DNA from: Blastococcus sp. DSM 46786
Lineage (GTDB): Bacteria; Actinomycetota; Actinomycetes; Mycobacteriales; Geodermatophilaceae
DNA: 64,000 nucleotides
NCBI RefSeq assembly: GCF_900109665.1
Contig: NZ_FOAO01000009.1
Location: 115,634-179,633 of the forward strand
Direction of reading: 5' to 3'
The notes under the pieces are model-generated. The model saw only the letters and a list, made by a program, of their open reading frames with translations. It was not told the DNA's origin and searched no databases. Made by a program: the position numbers and the translations under genes. Below are positions 17,891 through 27,600 of the stretch, in pieces (position 1 is the stretch's first letter; each line of letters starts with the position of its first letter).

Positions 17891-18979
17891 TCAGCCGGAG
17901 GCGGACAGCCAGGCGTCGGCGTCGAGCCGCCCGTCCGTCCGCGGCAGGTCGGCCAGCACGGACTCCGGCGGACGACGCCGGTCGAGCGCCGCGACGACGA
18001 CGGCGGCCACCTCGCTCGCCGGTGCGTCCGGTGCCAGGACGTCGTGGCCGTGGTCGGTCAACCAGCGCGCCATCCCTGTCTCGGTGGTCGTGACGACCGG
18101 GCAGCCGTGGGCGAGCGCCTCCACGATCGGCAGCCCGACCTGCTCCCGCCAGGTCGGCGTCCGCTGCGACAGCAGGACCAGGAGCGACGACGCCCGCAGC
18201 AGCGCGTGCACCTGCGCCCGCGGGGGCCCCACCAGCAGCTGCACGCTGGGCTCGCGGGACGCGAGATCGACGACCGCCGGCTGCAGCGGTCCCGACCCGA
18301 CCACGGTGAGCCGGGCGTCCGGCCGGCGCGCGACGACCTCGGGCCAGGCTTCCAGGAGGAGCGGTACGCCCTTGCGGTCGGTCAGCGCCCCCAGGAACAG
18401 CACCCGTCCTTCTCCGGGGCCGCCGTCGGCAACGCAGCCGCACGGTGCCGACAGCGCCGGGACGACCGTCCGGCGTGCCCGCGACAGCTCCTCCCCCAGC
18501 ACGGAGTCGTAGAGCCTCTCCGCCGCCGCGGTCCCGAAGGCGACCCGGTCCAGCCGCCGGGCGACGTAGCGGCCGGCTGCTCGGTCCAGCACCGCCCTCG
18601 CCCGGGCCCGCACGGCCGCGCGACCGACCTGGCCGAAGGGGTCCCGGTTCTCGATGGCGTACGCGGTCAGCCTCAGCTCGCGGCCGCGCAGCCGTGCCGC
18701 GCCTCGCGCGACGGCGACCAGGGCCGCCGTCCGGGCGACGCTCTGGCGCATCAGCGGCTCGTTGACCTCCACCATCGACAGGTCGGACCGCAGGATGGTG
18801 ATCGCCGAGACGATCAGGCCCCCCTGGTGCAGGTCGAGGCCCTCGGCCAGCGACGGGTCGAAGTCGTAGCGCTGCCGTCGGTACAGGATGCTCGCCGGTG
18901 CCAGCTGGTGGGCGCGCTCGAGGTGCGCGCTGCGCACGTTGTCGTACACACGCGCACGCCTGTGCAGCGTAGGACGCAC
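17891..18979 (-). CDS. Glycosyltransferase family 4
   Basis: Cytosolic or membrane-associated GT-B glycosyltransferase (362 residues) that should add one sugar to the lipid-linked repeat unit. The C-terminal half is clear: VLFLGALTDRKGVPLLLEAW, ARLTVVGSGPL, and the donor-binding EQVGLPIVE (E-x7-E). The N-terminal acceptor half is less conserved, beginning HRRARVYDNVRSAHLERAHQL. GTG 18979 has no SD, but TATGCT lies eight bases upstream on the minus strand, so the mRNA may be leaderless. It is convergent with the Wzy-like gene (21 nt apart) and divergent from the GT at 19085. Confidence 0.85.
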   Translation of the reverse strand: MRPTLHRRARVYDNVRSAHLERAHQLAPASILYRRQRYDFDPSLAEGLDLHQGGLIVSAITILRSDLSMVEVNEPLMRQSVARTAALVAVARGAARLRGRELRLTAYAIENRDPFGQVGRAAVRARARAVLDRAAGRYVARRLDRVAFGTAAAERLYDSVLGEELSRARRTVVPALSAPCGCVADGGPGEGRVLFLGALTDRKGVPLLLEAWPEVVARRPDARLTVVGSGPLQPAVVDLASREPSVQLLVGPPRAQVHALLRASSLLVLLSQRTPTWREQVGLPIVEALAHGCPVVTTTETGMARWLTDHGHDVLAPDAPASEVAAVVVAALDRRRPPESVLADLPRTDGRLDADAWLSASG

Positions 18980-19084
18980 AGCGTGTGAGCATAGGCGGGT
19001 CCGTCACCCGCGGGCCGCAACCGCGGACGACCCGGCCCGGAGACTGCAACCCGGAGCGGGGGCTCGCCGAGAGGAGGCGCGACC

Positions 19085-20119
19085 GTGGAACGGCCGGTGC
19101 GCGTGCTGCAGTCCTTCCCCAAACCCCGGCCGACGACCAACCCGTACCTGGTGATGCTGCGGGAAGCGCTCGACGACCTGCCGGGGGTGCAGGTCGAGAC
19201 CTTCTCGTGGCGCCGGGCCCTGATCGGCCGGTACGACGTGTTCCACGTGCACTGGCCGGAGATCCTGGTGAGCGGCCGCGGCTCGCTGCGCACGAGCGTG
19301 CGCCAGGTCCTCTTCGCCGGCCTGCTGCTGCGCCTGCGCCTAGGCAGGACGCCGATCGTCCAGACCGTGCACAACCTGCGTCCGCACCAGGAGCGGTCCG
19401 GGATCGCAGCACGGCTGCTGCGGCGCCTCGAACGGCGGACCACCGCACACGTGCGGCTCAACGACCGGACACCCGCGACCGACGGGGTCTGGGGCGTGAC
19501 GATCGCGCACGGCCACTACCGGGGCTGGTTCGATCGCCACCCGCGACGGGACCCGCGCCCAGGGCACCTGGTGTCCGTGGGGCTGATCCGGCCGTACAAG
19601 AACCTGCCGGGCCTGATCGCGGCTTTCTCGGATGCCGGAGCAGCCGACCCGACGCTGACCCTGCACGTCGCGGGCGCCCCCGACTCGGCGGCGACCGAGC
19701 AGGAGGTGCGCTCGGCCGTCCGCGACGGCGACGACGTCCGTCTGACGCTGCGCCACCTCGACGACGCGGAGCTGGTCGCCGCCGTGACGGGGGCCGAGCT
19801 CGTCGTCCTGCCGTACAAGGAGATGCACAACTCCGGCGCCGCCCTGCTCGCCCTGTCCCTGGACCGTCCCGTCCTGGTCCCCGACAACGAGGTCACCGCC
19901 GACCTGTCGGCAGAGGTCGGGCCGGGATGGGTGCACCGCTATGCCGGTGAGCTGAGCGCACGGACGCTCCTGGACGTGCTCGCAGCCCTGCGCACGGGGA
20001 CCCGGGCGCCGCGGCCGGACCTGTCCCGGCGGGAATGGGACAGGGCCGCCGCCGTGCACGCGGAGGTCTACCGGCGGGCGGCCCCCGGCGGCGCGGGATC
20101 CCGTCGGTACTCGCGGTAG
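19085..20119 (+). CDS. GT4-like glycosyltransferase (GumK/beta-1,4-mannosyltransferase-like)
   Basis: 344-residue GT-B protein. Typical landmarks are FHVHWPEILV in the N-terminal fold, VQTVHNLRPHQ, the interdomain VSVGLIRPYKNLPGLIAAF, and a C-terminal donor site AELVVLPYKEMHNSGAALLALS in place of the classic E-x7-E. The HVHWPE motif is common in exopolysaccharide mannosyl- or glucuronosyltransferases. Start GTG 19085 has a strong GAGAGGAGG upstream. It is transcribed opposite to most of the island, and its last 52 bases overlap the end of the convergent GT2 gene at 20068. Confidence 0.85.
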   Translation: MERPVRVLQSFPKPRPTTNPYLVMLREALDDLPGVQVETFSWRRALIGRYDVFHVHWPEILVSGRGSLRTSVRQVLFAGLLLRLRLGRTPIVQTVHNLRPHQERSGIAARLLRRLERRTTAHVRLNDRTPATDGVWGVTIAHGHYRGWFDRHPRRDPRPGHLVSVGLIRPYKNLPGLIAAFSDAGAADPTLTLHVAGAPDSAATEQEVRSAVRDGDDVRLTLRHLDDAELVAAVTGAELVVLPYKEMHNSGAALLALSLDRPVLVPDNEVTADLSAEVGPGWVHRYAGELSARTLLDVLAALRTGTRAPRPDLSRREWDRAAAVHAEVYRRAAPGGAGSRRYSR

Positions 20120-21045
20120 ACCATCCCCGCGACGGCGGCGAGCATCCCCGCTCCCCGGGCTGCGGTCCGCAGACCCCGGGCCGCCGAGTGGTCGGCCCGC
20201 GCCAGGGACGACATCGCCCAGCGCACCCCTCCCCCGGCCAGCCGGGCGGAGCCGCGGGCCGCCGCCCGGGCGCGCGCCACCGTGCGTGCACCCGGCCCTG
20301 CGGCCAGGACGACGTCCACCCGTACCGCCGTGTTGCCCGACCGGAAGGCCCGGCGGAGCACCCACTCGCGCGTGAGCCGGTCGGCGGGCACCTGGTCGGT
20401 CACGACCGCTTCGTCGCACCAGACGAGCAGCCCGCCTTCGGCGACGAGCCGGCGCGTGAACAGGGTGTCGCTGCCGCCGCTGAGCCCGAACCGCTCGTCG
20501 AAGAGCAGCCCGTGCCGTCGCACGAAGGACAGGTCGAGCAACAGGTTGTTGGTGGCGGCGACGTCGATCGGCGTACCCGTCCTCAGCCGCCGGCGGCGGA
20601 GGAAGTCCCCTGCGCCGGCCCAGGCGTCCATCTCCCCGGGCAGCTCGGAGACCACGGCGCCGGCCACCGCCTGCGCACCGGTGCTGCGCCAGGTGTCGAG
20701 CAGGAGCCCCAGCCAGCCGTCGTGCGGTCGCTCGTCGTCGTCGATGAAGACGAGCAGGTCGGCTCCGTGTGCCTCGGCGAGTGCCCGGTTGCGTGCAGCG
20801 GCGATCCCCGGGACCGGCTCCACCACGTAACGGACGCCGTCCGACGCCCACGGTCGCACGGTCTGCCGGGCGCTGCCGCCGGCGTCGTTGTCCACGACGA
20901 GGACCTCGACGGCGCACTCTCGCGAGCGCAGCTCCCCTGCCTGCCGGACGAGGTGCGGGAGGACGGCCTCCAGATCCCCGGGCCGCCGGAAGGTCAGCAC
21001 GGCCACGGCCACCGCCAGGCCGCGGATGGGTGTGTACGTCGTCAT
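20068..21045 (-). CDS. Glycosyltransferase family 2
   Basis: GT-A inverting glycosyltransferase, 325 residues. The nucleotide-sugar site is LVFIDDDERPHDGWL (DDD as the metal-binding DxD), preceded by VVDNDAGGSARQT and PGIAAARNRALA, and followed by DVAATNNLLLDLSFV and GGSDTLFTRRL, as in GT2 enzymes that act on lipid-linked sugars. The C-terminal about 90 residues are Arg/Ala-rich and may associate with the membrane. Start ATG 21045 overlaps the upstream stop as TGATG, so translation is coupled to the GT fusion gene. Its 3' end overlaps the convergent gene by 52 bp. Confidence 0.9.
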   Translation of the reverse strand: MTTYTPIRGLAVAVAVLTFRRPGDLEAVLPHLVRQAGELRSRECAVEVLVVDNDAGGSARQTVRPWASDGVRYVVEPVPGIAAARNRALAEAHGADLLVFIDDDERPHDGWLGLLLDTWRSTGAQAVAGAVVSELPGEMDAWAGAGDFLRRRRLRTGTPIDVAATNNLLLDLSFVRRHGLLFDERFGLSGGSDTLFTRRLVAEGGLLVWCDEAVVTDQVPADRLTREWVLRRAFRSGNTAVRVDVVLAAGPGARTVARARAAARGSARLAGGGVRWAMSSLARADHSAARGLRTAARGAGMLAAVAGMVYREYRRDPAPPGAARR

Positions 21046-23153
21046 CACGTCGTCCCCCCCTGGGTCACGATGTCGGCGATCTCCGACCGGTAGCGAGCGA
21101 CGTCGTACCGGCCGCGGGCCGCGGCGGCGTCGGCGAGCGCGGTGCGCGCGTAGCTCGCCCACGAGCCGGCGACGCGCTGGACCGCGTCGGCCAGGGCCCC
21201 GGGGTCCAGCGGCGGCACGGCCTGCGCCGAACCGAAGCCGCGCACGGCCTCCTGCAGGCCGCTGGTGGCGCTGACCACCACCGGCCGGGCGGCCAGCACG
21301 GCCTCGACGGCGGTGTTCCCGAACGGCTCGTCCTGGACGGAGGGGATCAGCACCACGTCCGAGGCCGCGAGCACCGCCGGCACGTCGTCCACGAACCCCG
21401 AGAACCGGACGGCGTCGTCGAGTCCCAGAGCCGTGGTCTTCTCGCGGAGCTCGGCCTCGTACCACTCGTAGCCCGGGAAGACCGAACCGGCGAGCTCGAG
21501 TTCCGCGTCGACACCCCGGCCCCGCAGGTCCGCCAGCGCAGCGAGCGCGACGTGCGGTCCCTTGCGCGGGGAGAGCCGGCCGACGTAGAGCAGGCGCAAG
21601 CGGTCGGTGATCTCGGCACGGGCCGCGGTGCCGCGCGGCGGACCGGCCACTCCGTTGTAGACGACCCTCGAACGCCGCTGGGCCCGCCGGGCGAGGACTC
21701 CGGGCAGCGCACCGAGGAGGACGTCGCGGCTGTAGCTGCTGTTGAGCACGATCCGGTCCGCCAGCAGGACCGGCAGGGCCAGCAGGAACCGCAGCACCCA
21801 CGGCGCGCTGCCCTCGGCCTCGTGGACGTGCGTGGTGACGCGACGTCCCAGGAGCCGCGCCAGCGGGGCCCAGAGCGGGATGACCTGCGTGCTGACGTAG
21901 ACGCCCGCCGTGCCGCACAGGTGCACGAGCCGCAGGGCCGGGAGGGCCCCGCGGACGACGTCGCGCAGCAGGACGGCCGCGCCGCGCGGTGACAGCGCCG
22001 ACTTGCGCACCACGGGCATCGGGCAGTGCACGACCTCCGCGCCGAGGTCCCGGAGCACGCGCACGAGCGGCCCCGGTCCGGGCAGCGCGACGGTCACCCG
22101 GCGCCCCCGGCCCACGAGGCCGGCCACGGACTCGGCCAGCATCCGGTCCGACCCGTAGAGCTCAGCGCCCGGGTGGACGACGAGGACCCGGCCGGCGCGC
22201 CCGGAGGCGGGTGCCCGGCGGGCCGGCGCGGCCAGCGCGTACCGGAGGCCCTCGGCACTGCCACGGACGGCGGCGAGAGCGAGACCCGGCCGGTGCAGCA
22301 GCTGGCGCCGTCCTCCGCGCAGCAGGACGTCCCAGGTCGCCCGCGGCGTCCGCCACACCCAGGCGAGCATCCGGGCGCGGGACAGGTGCCGGGCAGCGAA
22401 GAGCAGGCGGTTGCGGCAGTTGTAGCGGTAGTAGAGGGCTGACTTCGCCCGCCCCGCACCGCGCTCCTGCGTCCCGCCCACGTCGTGGTGGGCCACCAGG
22501 TCCTCGCGCAGCACCAGCGCTCCGCCGGCCGCCAGGCAGCGGGCACTGAGGTCGACGTCCTCCCAGTAGAGGAAGTACGACTCGTCGAACCCGCCCAGCC
22601 GGTCCCACAGCTCCCGGTGGAGGGCCAGGCAGGCACCCGTGATCCACGGCTGCGTGCCGGCGGGCGGGGAGCGCAGGGCGGCCGCGCCGCCCCCACGGGT
22701 GGCACCGTCGGCCAGGTCGAGCAGCGCGCCGTCGAACCACACCGAGCCGTCCGGCCGGAGCACGCGCGGGGAGACGAGCGCGTCGGGCCGGCGCAGGCAC
22801 TCCAGCCGGAGCTCGTCGAGCACGGTCGGATCGGCGGTGGCATCGGGGTTGAGCATCAGGAACACGGCGCACCCGGCCTGCCGCGCCGCGGCCACCCCGG
22901 CGTTGACACCACCGCCGAAGCCTCGGTTGTCCGGGAGCAGCACCGCCTGCCACCCGCGGGCGGCGGCCAGGGCTCGCACGGCGTCGGCCTCGGCCTCGGT
23001 GGTGCGGTTGTCGACGAGGACGACGTGAACCGATAGCCCGGTGAGGTCGACCTGCCCGAGGTTCTGCTCGACGAGGCGCACCGAGCCGTAGTTGACGACG
23101 ACCAGGCCGAGCCGGCCGGATTCCCGCACGGGTGCGGCGACGGGCCGGCTCAC
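21045..23153 (-). CDS. Two-domain GT2-GT4 glycosyltransferase fusion
   Basis: A single frame of 702 residues joins two usually separate enzymes. Residues about 15-300 are a GT2 rhamnosyltransferase-like domain: LGLVVVNYGS, LLPDNRGFGGGVNAG, MLNPDATADPT and the acceptor/metal motif YFLYWEDVDLSARC. Residues about 320-702 are a complete GT4: RVLVVHPGAELYGSDRM, LLYVGRLSPRKGPHVAL, and E-x7-E in DEPFGNTAVEAVLA. A short Ala/Arg/Pro linker joins them, with no stop codon or frame break. It presumably adds two successive sugars. GTG 23153 overlaps the Wzx stop as GTGA. Similar bifunctional GT fusions occur in actinobacterial polysaccharide loci. Confidence 0.88.
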   Translation of the reverse strand: MSRPVAAPVRESGRLGLVVVNYGSVRLVEQNLGQVDLTGLSVHVVLVDNRTTEAEADAVRALAAARGWQAVLLPDNRGFGGGVNAGVAAARQAGCAVFLMLNPDATADPTVLDELRLECLRRPDALVSPRVLRPDGSVWFDGALLDLADGATRGGGAAALRSPPAGTQPWITGACLALHRELWDRLGGFDESYFLYWEDVDLSARCLAAGGALVLREDLVAHHDVGGTQERGAGRAKSALYYRYNCRNRLLFAARHLSRARMLAWVWRTPRATWDVLLRGGRRQLLHRPGLALAAVRGSAEGLRYALAAPARRAPASGRAGRVLVVHPGAELYGSDRMLAESVAGLVGRGRRVTVALPGPGPLVRVLRDLGAEVVHCPMPVVRKSALSPRGAAVLLRDVVRGALPALRLVHLCGTAGVYVSTQVIPLWAPLARLLGRRVTTHVHEAEGSAPWVLRFLLALPVLLADRIVLNSSYSRDVLLGALPGVLARRAQRRSRVVYNGVAGPPRGTAARAEITDRLRLLYVGRLSPRKGPHVALAALADLRGRGVDAELELAGSVFPGYEWYEAELREKTTALGLDDAVRFSGFVDDVPAVLAASDVVLIPSVQDEPFGNTAVEAVLAARPVVVSATSGLQEAVRGFGSAQAVPPLDPGALADAVQRVAGSWASYARTALADAAAARGRYDVARYRSEIADIVTQGGTT

Positions 23154-24496
23154 GCGGCGACCCGGCCGGGGCCGTGCCGGCGGACGTACCAGGCGTTGGC
23201 GAGGCACTGGAACGCGGCGACGCCGACGATCGAACCGACGACCGGCCCCACCGCCCCCAGGTGACCGGCCAGCCACCACGACAGGCCGACGTTCACCGGC
23301 AGCATCAGCACGATCATGACGGCCTGGTAGCGGAGGCCCGCCGCATCGGTCATCGCCATGCCGAGGGGGTACTTGAGCCCCTGCAGCGTCATCAGGACCA
23401 CGAAGGCCAGGACGAGCGGCACCCCCAGCGTGATCCTCCCCCCGGAGGCGAAGCCCGCGAGGACGGGCGACAGGAGGGCGACCGCCCCGGCCATGACCGC
23501 GGCCGCGGCCCCGAAGGCCAGGGCCGTCGACGAAGGCGAGACCGACTCGCCCCGGGCCCGCGCGCGGGCGAACGTCGACCACAGCGTGATGCCCCCGGCG
23601 CTCACGACCGCCCAGACCGGGGTGAACATCTGCGCGGCGAGGTTGTACTCGGCCAGCACGGTGCTGCCGGTCCGGTGGCTGAGGACGATGCGATCGCTCT
23701 GCATGGCCAGCGGTAGCGCCAGCATCTGGACCAGCATCGGCCACGCGACGTCCAACACCCTGGCACCGCGCACCGTGCGGAGGCGCATCGCGTCCCGCAG
23801 GGCCAGGCCGACGACGGGGTGCAGACGCCGTGCCGCGATCACCGTGAGGACCGCCGACAGGATCAGCGTGACCGCGTAGGCGACCACGGCCAGGCCGGCG
23901 CCCGCGGGCACCTCCCACCAGACGAGCAGGGCGACGGCCGCCAGCACCAGCGGGGTCTGCGCGCCGAGCACGACGACGGACAGGTGATTGCTGCCGAGAC
24001 CGGCGAGGATCCGCTGACCGAGACCCACGGGCAGCGCCGCCGCGATCAGCAGGAGGCACAGCGTCGCGACCGCCGGCCCCTGTCCGGGCAGCAGCCCCTC
24101 GCCCAGCAGGATCGGCCAGAGATCCAGCACCCAGAGGCCGAGCGCCGCCGCGATCAGGACCGCGGCCGACCCGAGGAGGGCGCGCGTGGCCGTGACGAGC
24201 ACCCGCCGGACGTGCGGGTCCGACCCCGGGTCCGGGCTCGCGGCCACCGCGTTCATCACCGCCGCGGCCATGCCCAGGTCGGCGAAGGGCAGCAGCGCGC
24301 CGAGCGCGACCAGCAGCCCGTACTGCGCGAAGGCCGCAACGCCGAACGCGTCGATGACCAGGCGGGTGAGGACGACGCCGAGCAGGGCCGACACCGGCAG
24401 CACCACGAGCTTGGCGCCGGCGCTGCGGCGCACGGCGGCCCAGAGACCCGGCCCGGCGGAGTCCGTCGCCGTGCGCACGACGAGGGACGCGCTCAT
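23150..24496 (-). CDS. Wzx-type polysaccharide flippase (MOP superfamily)
   Basis: Flips undecaprenyl-linked oligosaccharide across the membrane for Wzy polymerisation. 448 residues, about 12 to 14 hydrophobic helices throughout, with the MOP/Wzx-type first segment AKLVVLPVSALLGVVLTRLVI, conserved FADLGMAAAVMNAVA, and QSDRIVLSH in the central region. Start ATG 24496 follows GGAAGGA. It is immediately upstream of, and coupled to, the GT2-GT4 fusion (GTGA), so flippase and transferases form one unit. A strong hairpin at 24543-24584 separates it from the large secreted protein gene upstream. Confidence 0.88.
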   Translation of the reverse strand: MSASLVVRTATDSAGPGLWAAVRRSAGAKLVVLPVSALLGVVLTRLVIDAFGVAAFAQYGLLVALGALLPFADLGMAAAVMNAVAASPDPGSDPHVRRVLVTATRALLGSAAVLIAAALGLWVLDLWPILLGEGLLPGQGPAVATLCLLLIAAALPVGLGQRILAGLGSNHLSVVVLGAQTPLVLAAVALLVWWEVPAGAGLAVVAYAVTLILSAVLTVIAARRLHPVVGLALRDAMRLRTVRGARVLDVAWPMLVQMLALPLAMQSDRIVLSHRTGSTVLAEYNLAAQMFTPVWAVVSAGGITLWSTFARARARGESVSPSSTALAFGAAAAVMAGAVALLSPVLAGFASGGRITLGVPLVLAFVVLMTLQGLKYPLGMAMTDAAGLRYQAVMIVLMLPVNVGLSWWLAGHLGAVGPVVGSIVGVAAFQCLANAWYVRRHGPGRVAA

Positions 24497-24542
24497 CGTC
24501 GGGTCCTTCCACTGGGCGGGGCGCCGGGTGCACCTGCTGGAC

Positions 24543-24584
24543 AGCCCCGTCCCGGACCCTCCACGGAGGAGGCGGGACGGGGCT
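24543..24584. terminator. Hairpin terminator after the large secreted protein gene
   Basis: Perfect 11-bp stem AGCCCCGTCCC/GGGACGGGGCT with an inner CCTCC/GGAGG hairpin in the loop, 53 nt downstream of the TGA of the PKD protein gene on the minus strand and before the wzx start. There is no U-tract, as is usual in high-GC actinobacteria. Confidence 0.7.
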
Positions 24585-24636
24585 GCACCACCTTGTCAGC
24601 GCCCCCGGTGGTCGTGACCGGTCCGGACAGGCGCCG

Positions 24637-27600
24637 TCACCCCGCGGGGTGAGCTCCCGGGGCGGTGCCGGGAGCGCCGGCCCACAGGTCGTCGACGCGC
24701 ACCTGGACCGGGGCGGTCGCGGTGCCGGACAGGAACGCCGCCACACCCACCCCACCGGGCTTCTGCAGCGCCGGGGTGCTGTCGCCGGCCGTGGCCTGCC
24801 AGCCGGTCGGCTCGGCCGTGCCGGCCAGCCACGCCTTGGCGTTGAGCGCCGTCGTCCCGGTGCCGGTGACCTCCAGGCGGACCAGCAGCACCGCACCCGG
24901 CGTGTACCGGACCCCGGTGAGCTCCACCGCGGTCAGCTTGGTCTCCCGCCCTGCCTCCAGGCGCGACAGACCCAGCACCACCTTGCCCGTCGCCGTCACC
25001 TTCACCGACGCCCGGTAGTCCGCCGCCTCCACCCGCCGGCCGGCGAGGTAGACGTAGGCCCCGCCACCGGTCGGCAGCGCGTCCATCGACACCGCCACCT
25101 GCGTCGCCACATCGGCCACCGCGACCCCGGTCAGGTACCCGGAGGAGGCGGACCCTGGCGCCAGGTCCAGCGAACCGGCCCCACCCGAGACCGAGCCGGG
25201 ACCGGCCATCGTCCAGGGACCACCCACATCGGCCAGCCCGAAGCCCGAGGCCACCGACCGCTCGAAGCCATCGGCCACCAGCGGCGCGCCCTCCTCCGGC
25301 GCGGTCACCGGACCGGTGACGCTCACCTGCCGGGTCACCGTCCCGGTCGCACCGCGGTCGTCGGTCACCGCCAGCACCACCGAGTAGGTGCCCGCCTCGG
25401 CATAGGCGTGCGACACCGTCGCCCCGGATCCGGTCGACCCGTCACCGAAGTCCCACGCGTACCCGGTCACCGAACCATCGGCGTCCACCGAGGCCGACCC
25501 GTCCACCGACACCGTCAGCCCGGCCACTGCCGACTCGAACGTCGCCGTCGGCGCCGCGTTAGCCGGCGGGGGCGGCGGCGTGGTGCTCGTCGGCGTCGTG
25601 CCGGCCGGACCCGCCCACAGGTCGTCGACCGAGACCCTCAACGGCGTGGTGGCCGAGCCGGAGAGGAATGCGGCCACACCCACCCCACCGGGGCCCTGCA
25701 GCGCCGCAGTGCTGTCACTGGCCGTGACCTGCCAGGCCGCGGGCTCAGCCGTGCCTGCCAGCCACGCCTTGGCGTTGAGCACCGTCGTCCCGCTACCGGC
25801 GAGATCCAGCCGGACCCGCAGCACCGCACCCGGGGTGTAGGTCACCCCGGCCACCTCCACGGCGGCCAGCTTGGTCTCCCGCGCGGCCTCGAGCCGCGAC
25901 AGACCCAGCACCACCTTGCCCGCGGCCGTCACCTTCACCGACGCCCGGTAGTCCGCGGCCTCCAGGCGCCGGCCGGCCAGGTACACGTACCCGCCACCAC
26001 CGGTCGGCAGCGCATCCATCGACACCGCCACCTGCGTGGCCACGTCGGTGACCGCCACCTCGGCGAGGTACGCCGACGAGGACCGGCCGGCGCCCAGCTG
26101 CAGCTGCCCGGCCCCGTCCGAGACCGACGTCCCCGTGGTCGTGGACCATGCACCTCCGGTGTCGGCCGAACCCCAGCCGACCCCGACCGTCCGACCGAAG
26201 GAGTCGTCAGCCGCCGCCGGAGGAGCGGAAGAGGAGCTGACCGCGACCGCCTGCGTCACCGTCCCGGTGGCACCGTCGTCGTCGGTCACCGTGAGGCGGA
26301 CCTCGTAGGTACCCGCCGCCGCGTAGGTGTGCGTCGCCGTCACACCGCTGCCGGTCGCGCCGTCACCGAAGTCCCAGGAGTACCCGGTGATCGAGCCGTC
26401 GGGATCCGCCGAGGCAGAACCGTCGAACTCCGCTGCCAGTCCCTTCCCCGCCGTGCCGAACGCCGCGGCCGGCGGAACGTTCGCCGGCGGGGGCGGCGGG
26501 GTCTCGGTCGCCGGCGTCGTGCCGGCGAGGCCGGCCCACAGGTCGTCGACGCGCACCTGGACCGGAGCGGTCGCCGAGCCGGACAGGAACGCCGCCACAC
26601 CCACCCCACCGGGCTTCTGCAGCGCCGGGGTGCTGTCACCGGCCGCGGTCTGCCAGCCGGTCGGCTCGGCCGTGCCGGCCAGCCACGCCTTGGCGTTGAG
26701 CGCCGTCGTCCCGGTGCCGGTGACCTCCAGGCGGATCAACAGCACCGCACCCGGCGTGTACCGCACCCCGGCCACCTCGACCGCGGTCAGCTTGGTCTCC
26801 CGGCCGGCCTCCAGGCGCGACAGACCCAGCACCACCTTGCCCGTGGAGGTCACCTTCACCGACGCCCGGTAGTCCGCCGCCTCCAACCGCCGGCCGGCGA
26901 GGTAGACGTAGGCCCCGCCACCGGTGGGCAGCGCATCCATCGACACCGCGACCTGCGTCGCCACGTCGGCCACCGCGCCCCCCGGCAGGTACGCCGACGC
27001 CGACCTGCCGACACCCAGCTGCAGGCGCCCGGCCCCGCTCGACACCGACGTCTCACCCACCGTCGCCCAGGCACCGCCCCGGTCGGCCTCCCCGAATCCC
27101 GAGGCCACCGACCGCTCGAAGCCGTCGGCCACCAACGGCGCGCCGGCCTCCGCAGCGGTCACGGTGACCTCCCGTGTCGCCGTCGCGGTCGCACCGTCGT
27201 CATCGGTCACCGTCAGCACGACCGAGTAGGTGCCCGCCTCGGCATAGGCGTGCGACGCCGTCGCCCCGGTACCGGTCGAACCGTCCCCGAAGTCCCACAC
27301 GTACCCGGCGACCGAACCATCCGGATCGGTCGAACCCGACCCGTCCAGCGACACCCACAGTTCGGTCACCGCCGACTCCAGCACCGCCGTCGGCGCCTGG
27401 TTCGGCAGCTCTCCGGTGCTGCCCAGCAGGTGATGCCTGGCGACCTGCTCGGCCGAGAGCGCGGTCGGGTAGATCGCGACCTCGTCGATCTGGCCGGCGA
27501 AGAACGGCGCTCCGGCCCACGTGGTGTCACCACCGATCCGCCAGTACCCGCTGAACTGCTCCGCGCTCACCGTGTCCGTGCGGGCAGCGACGCGCGCCCC

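Noticed and set aside
24650..27400. CRISPR-like or tandem gene duplication
   Set aside because: The repeats are 0.9-kb in-frame protein modules within one gene, not short spaced repeats.
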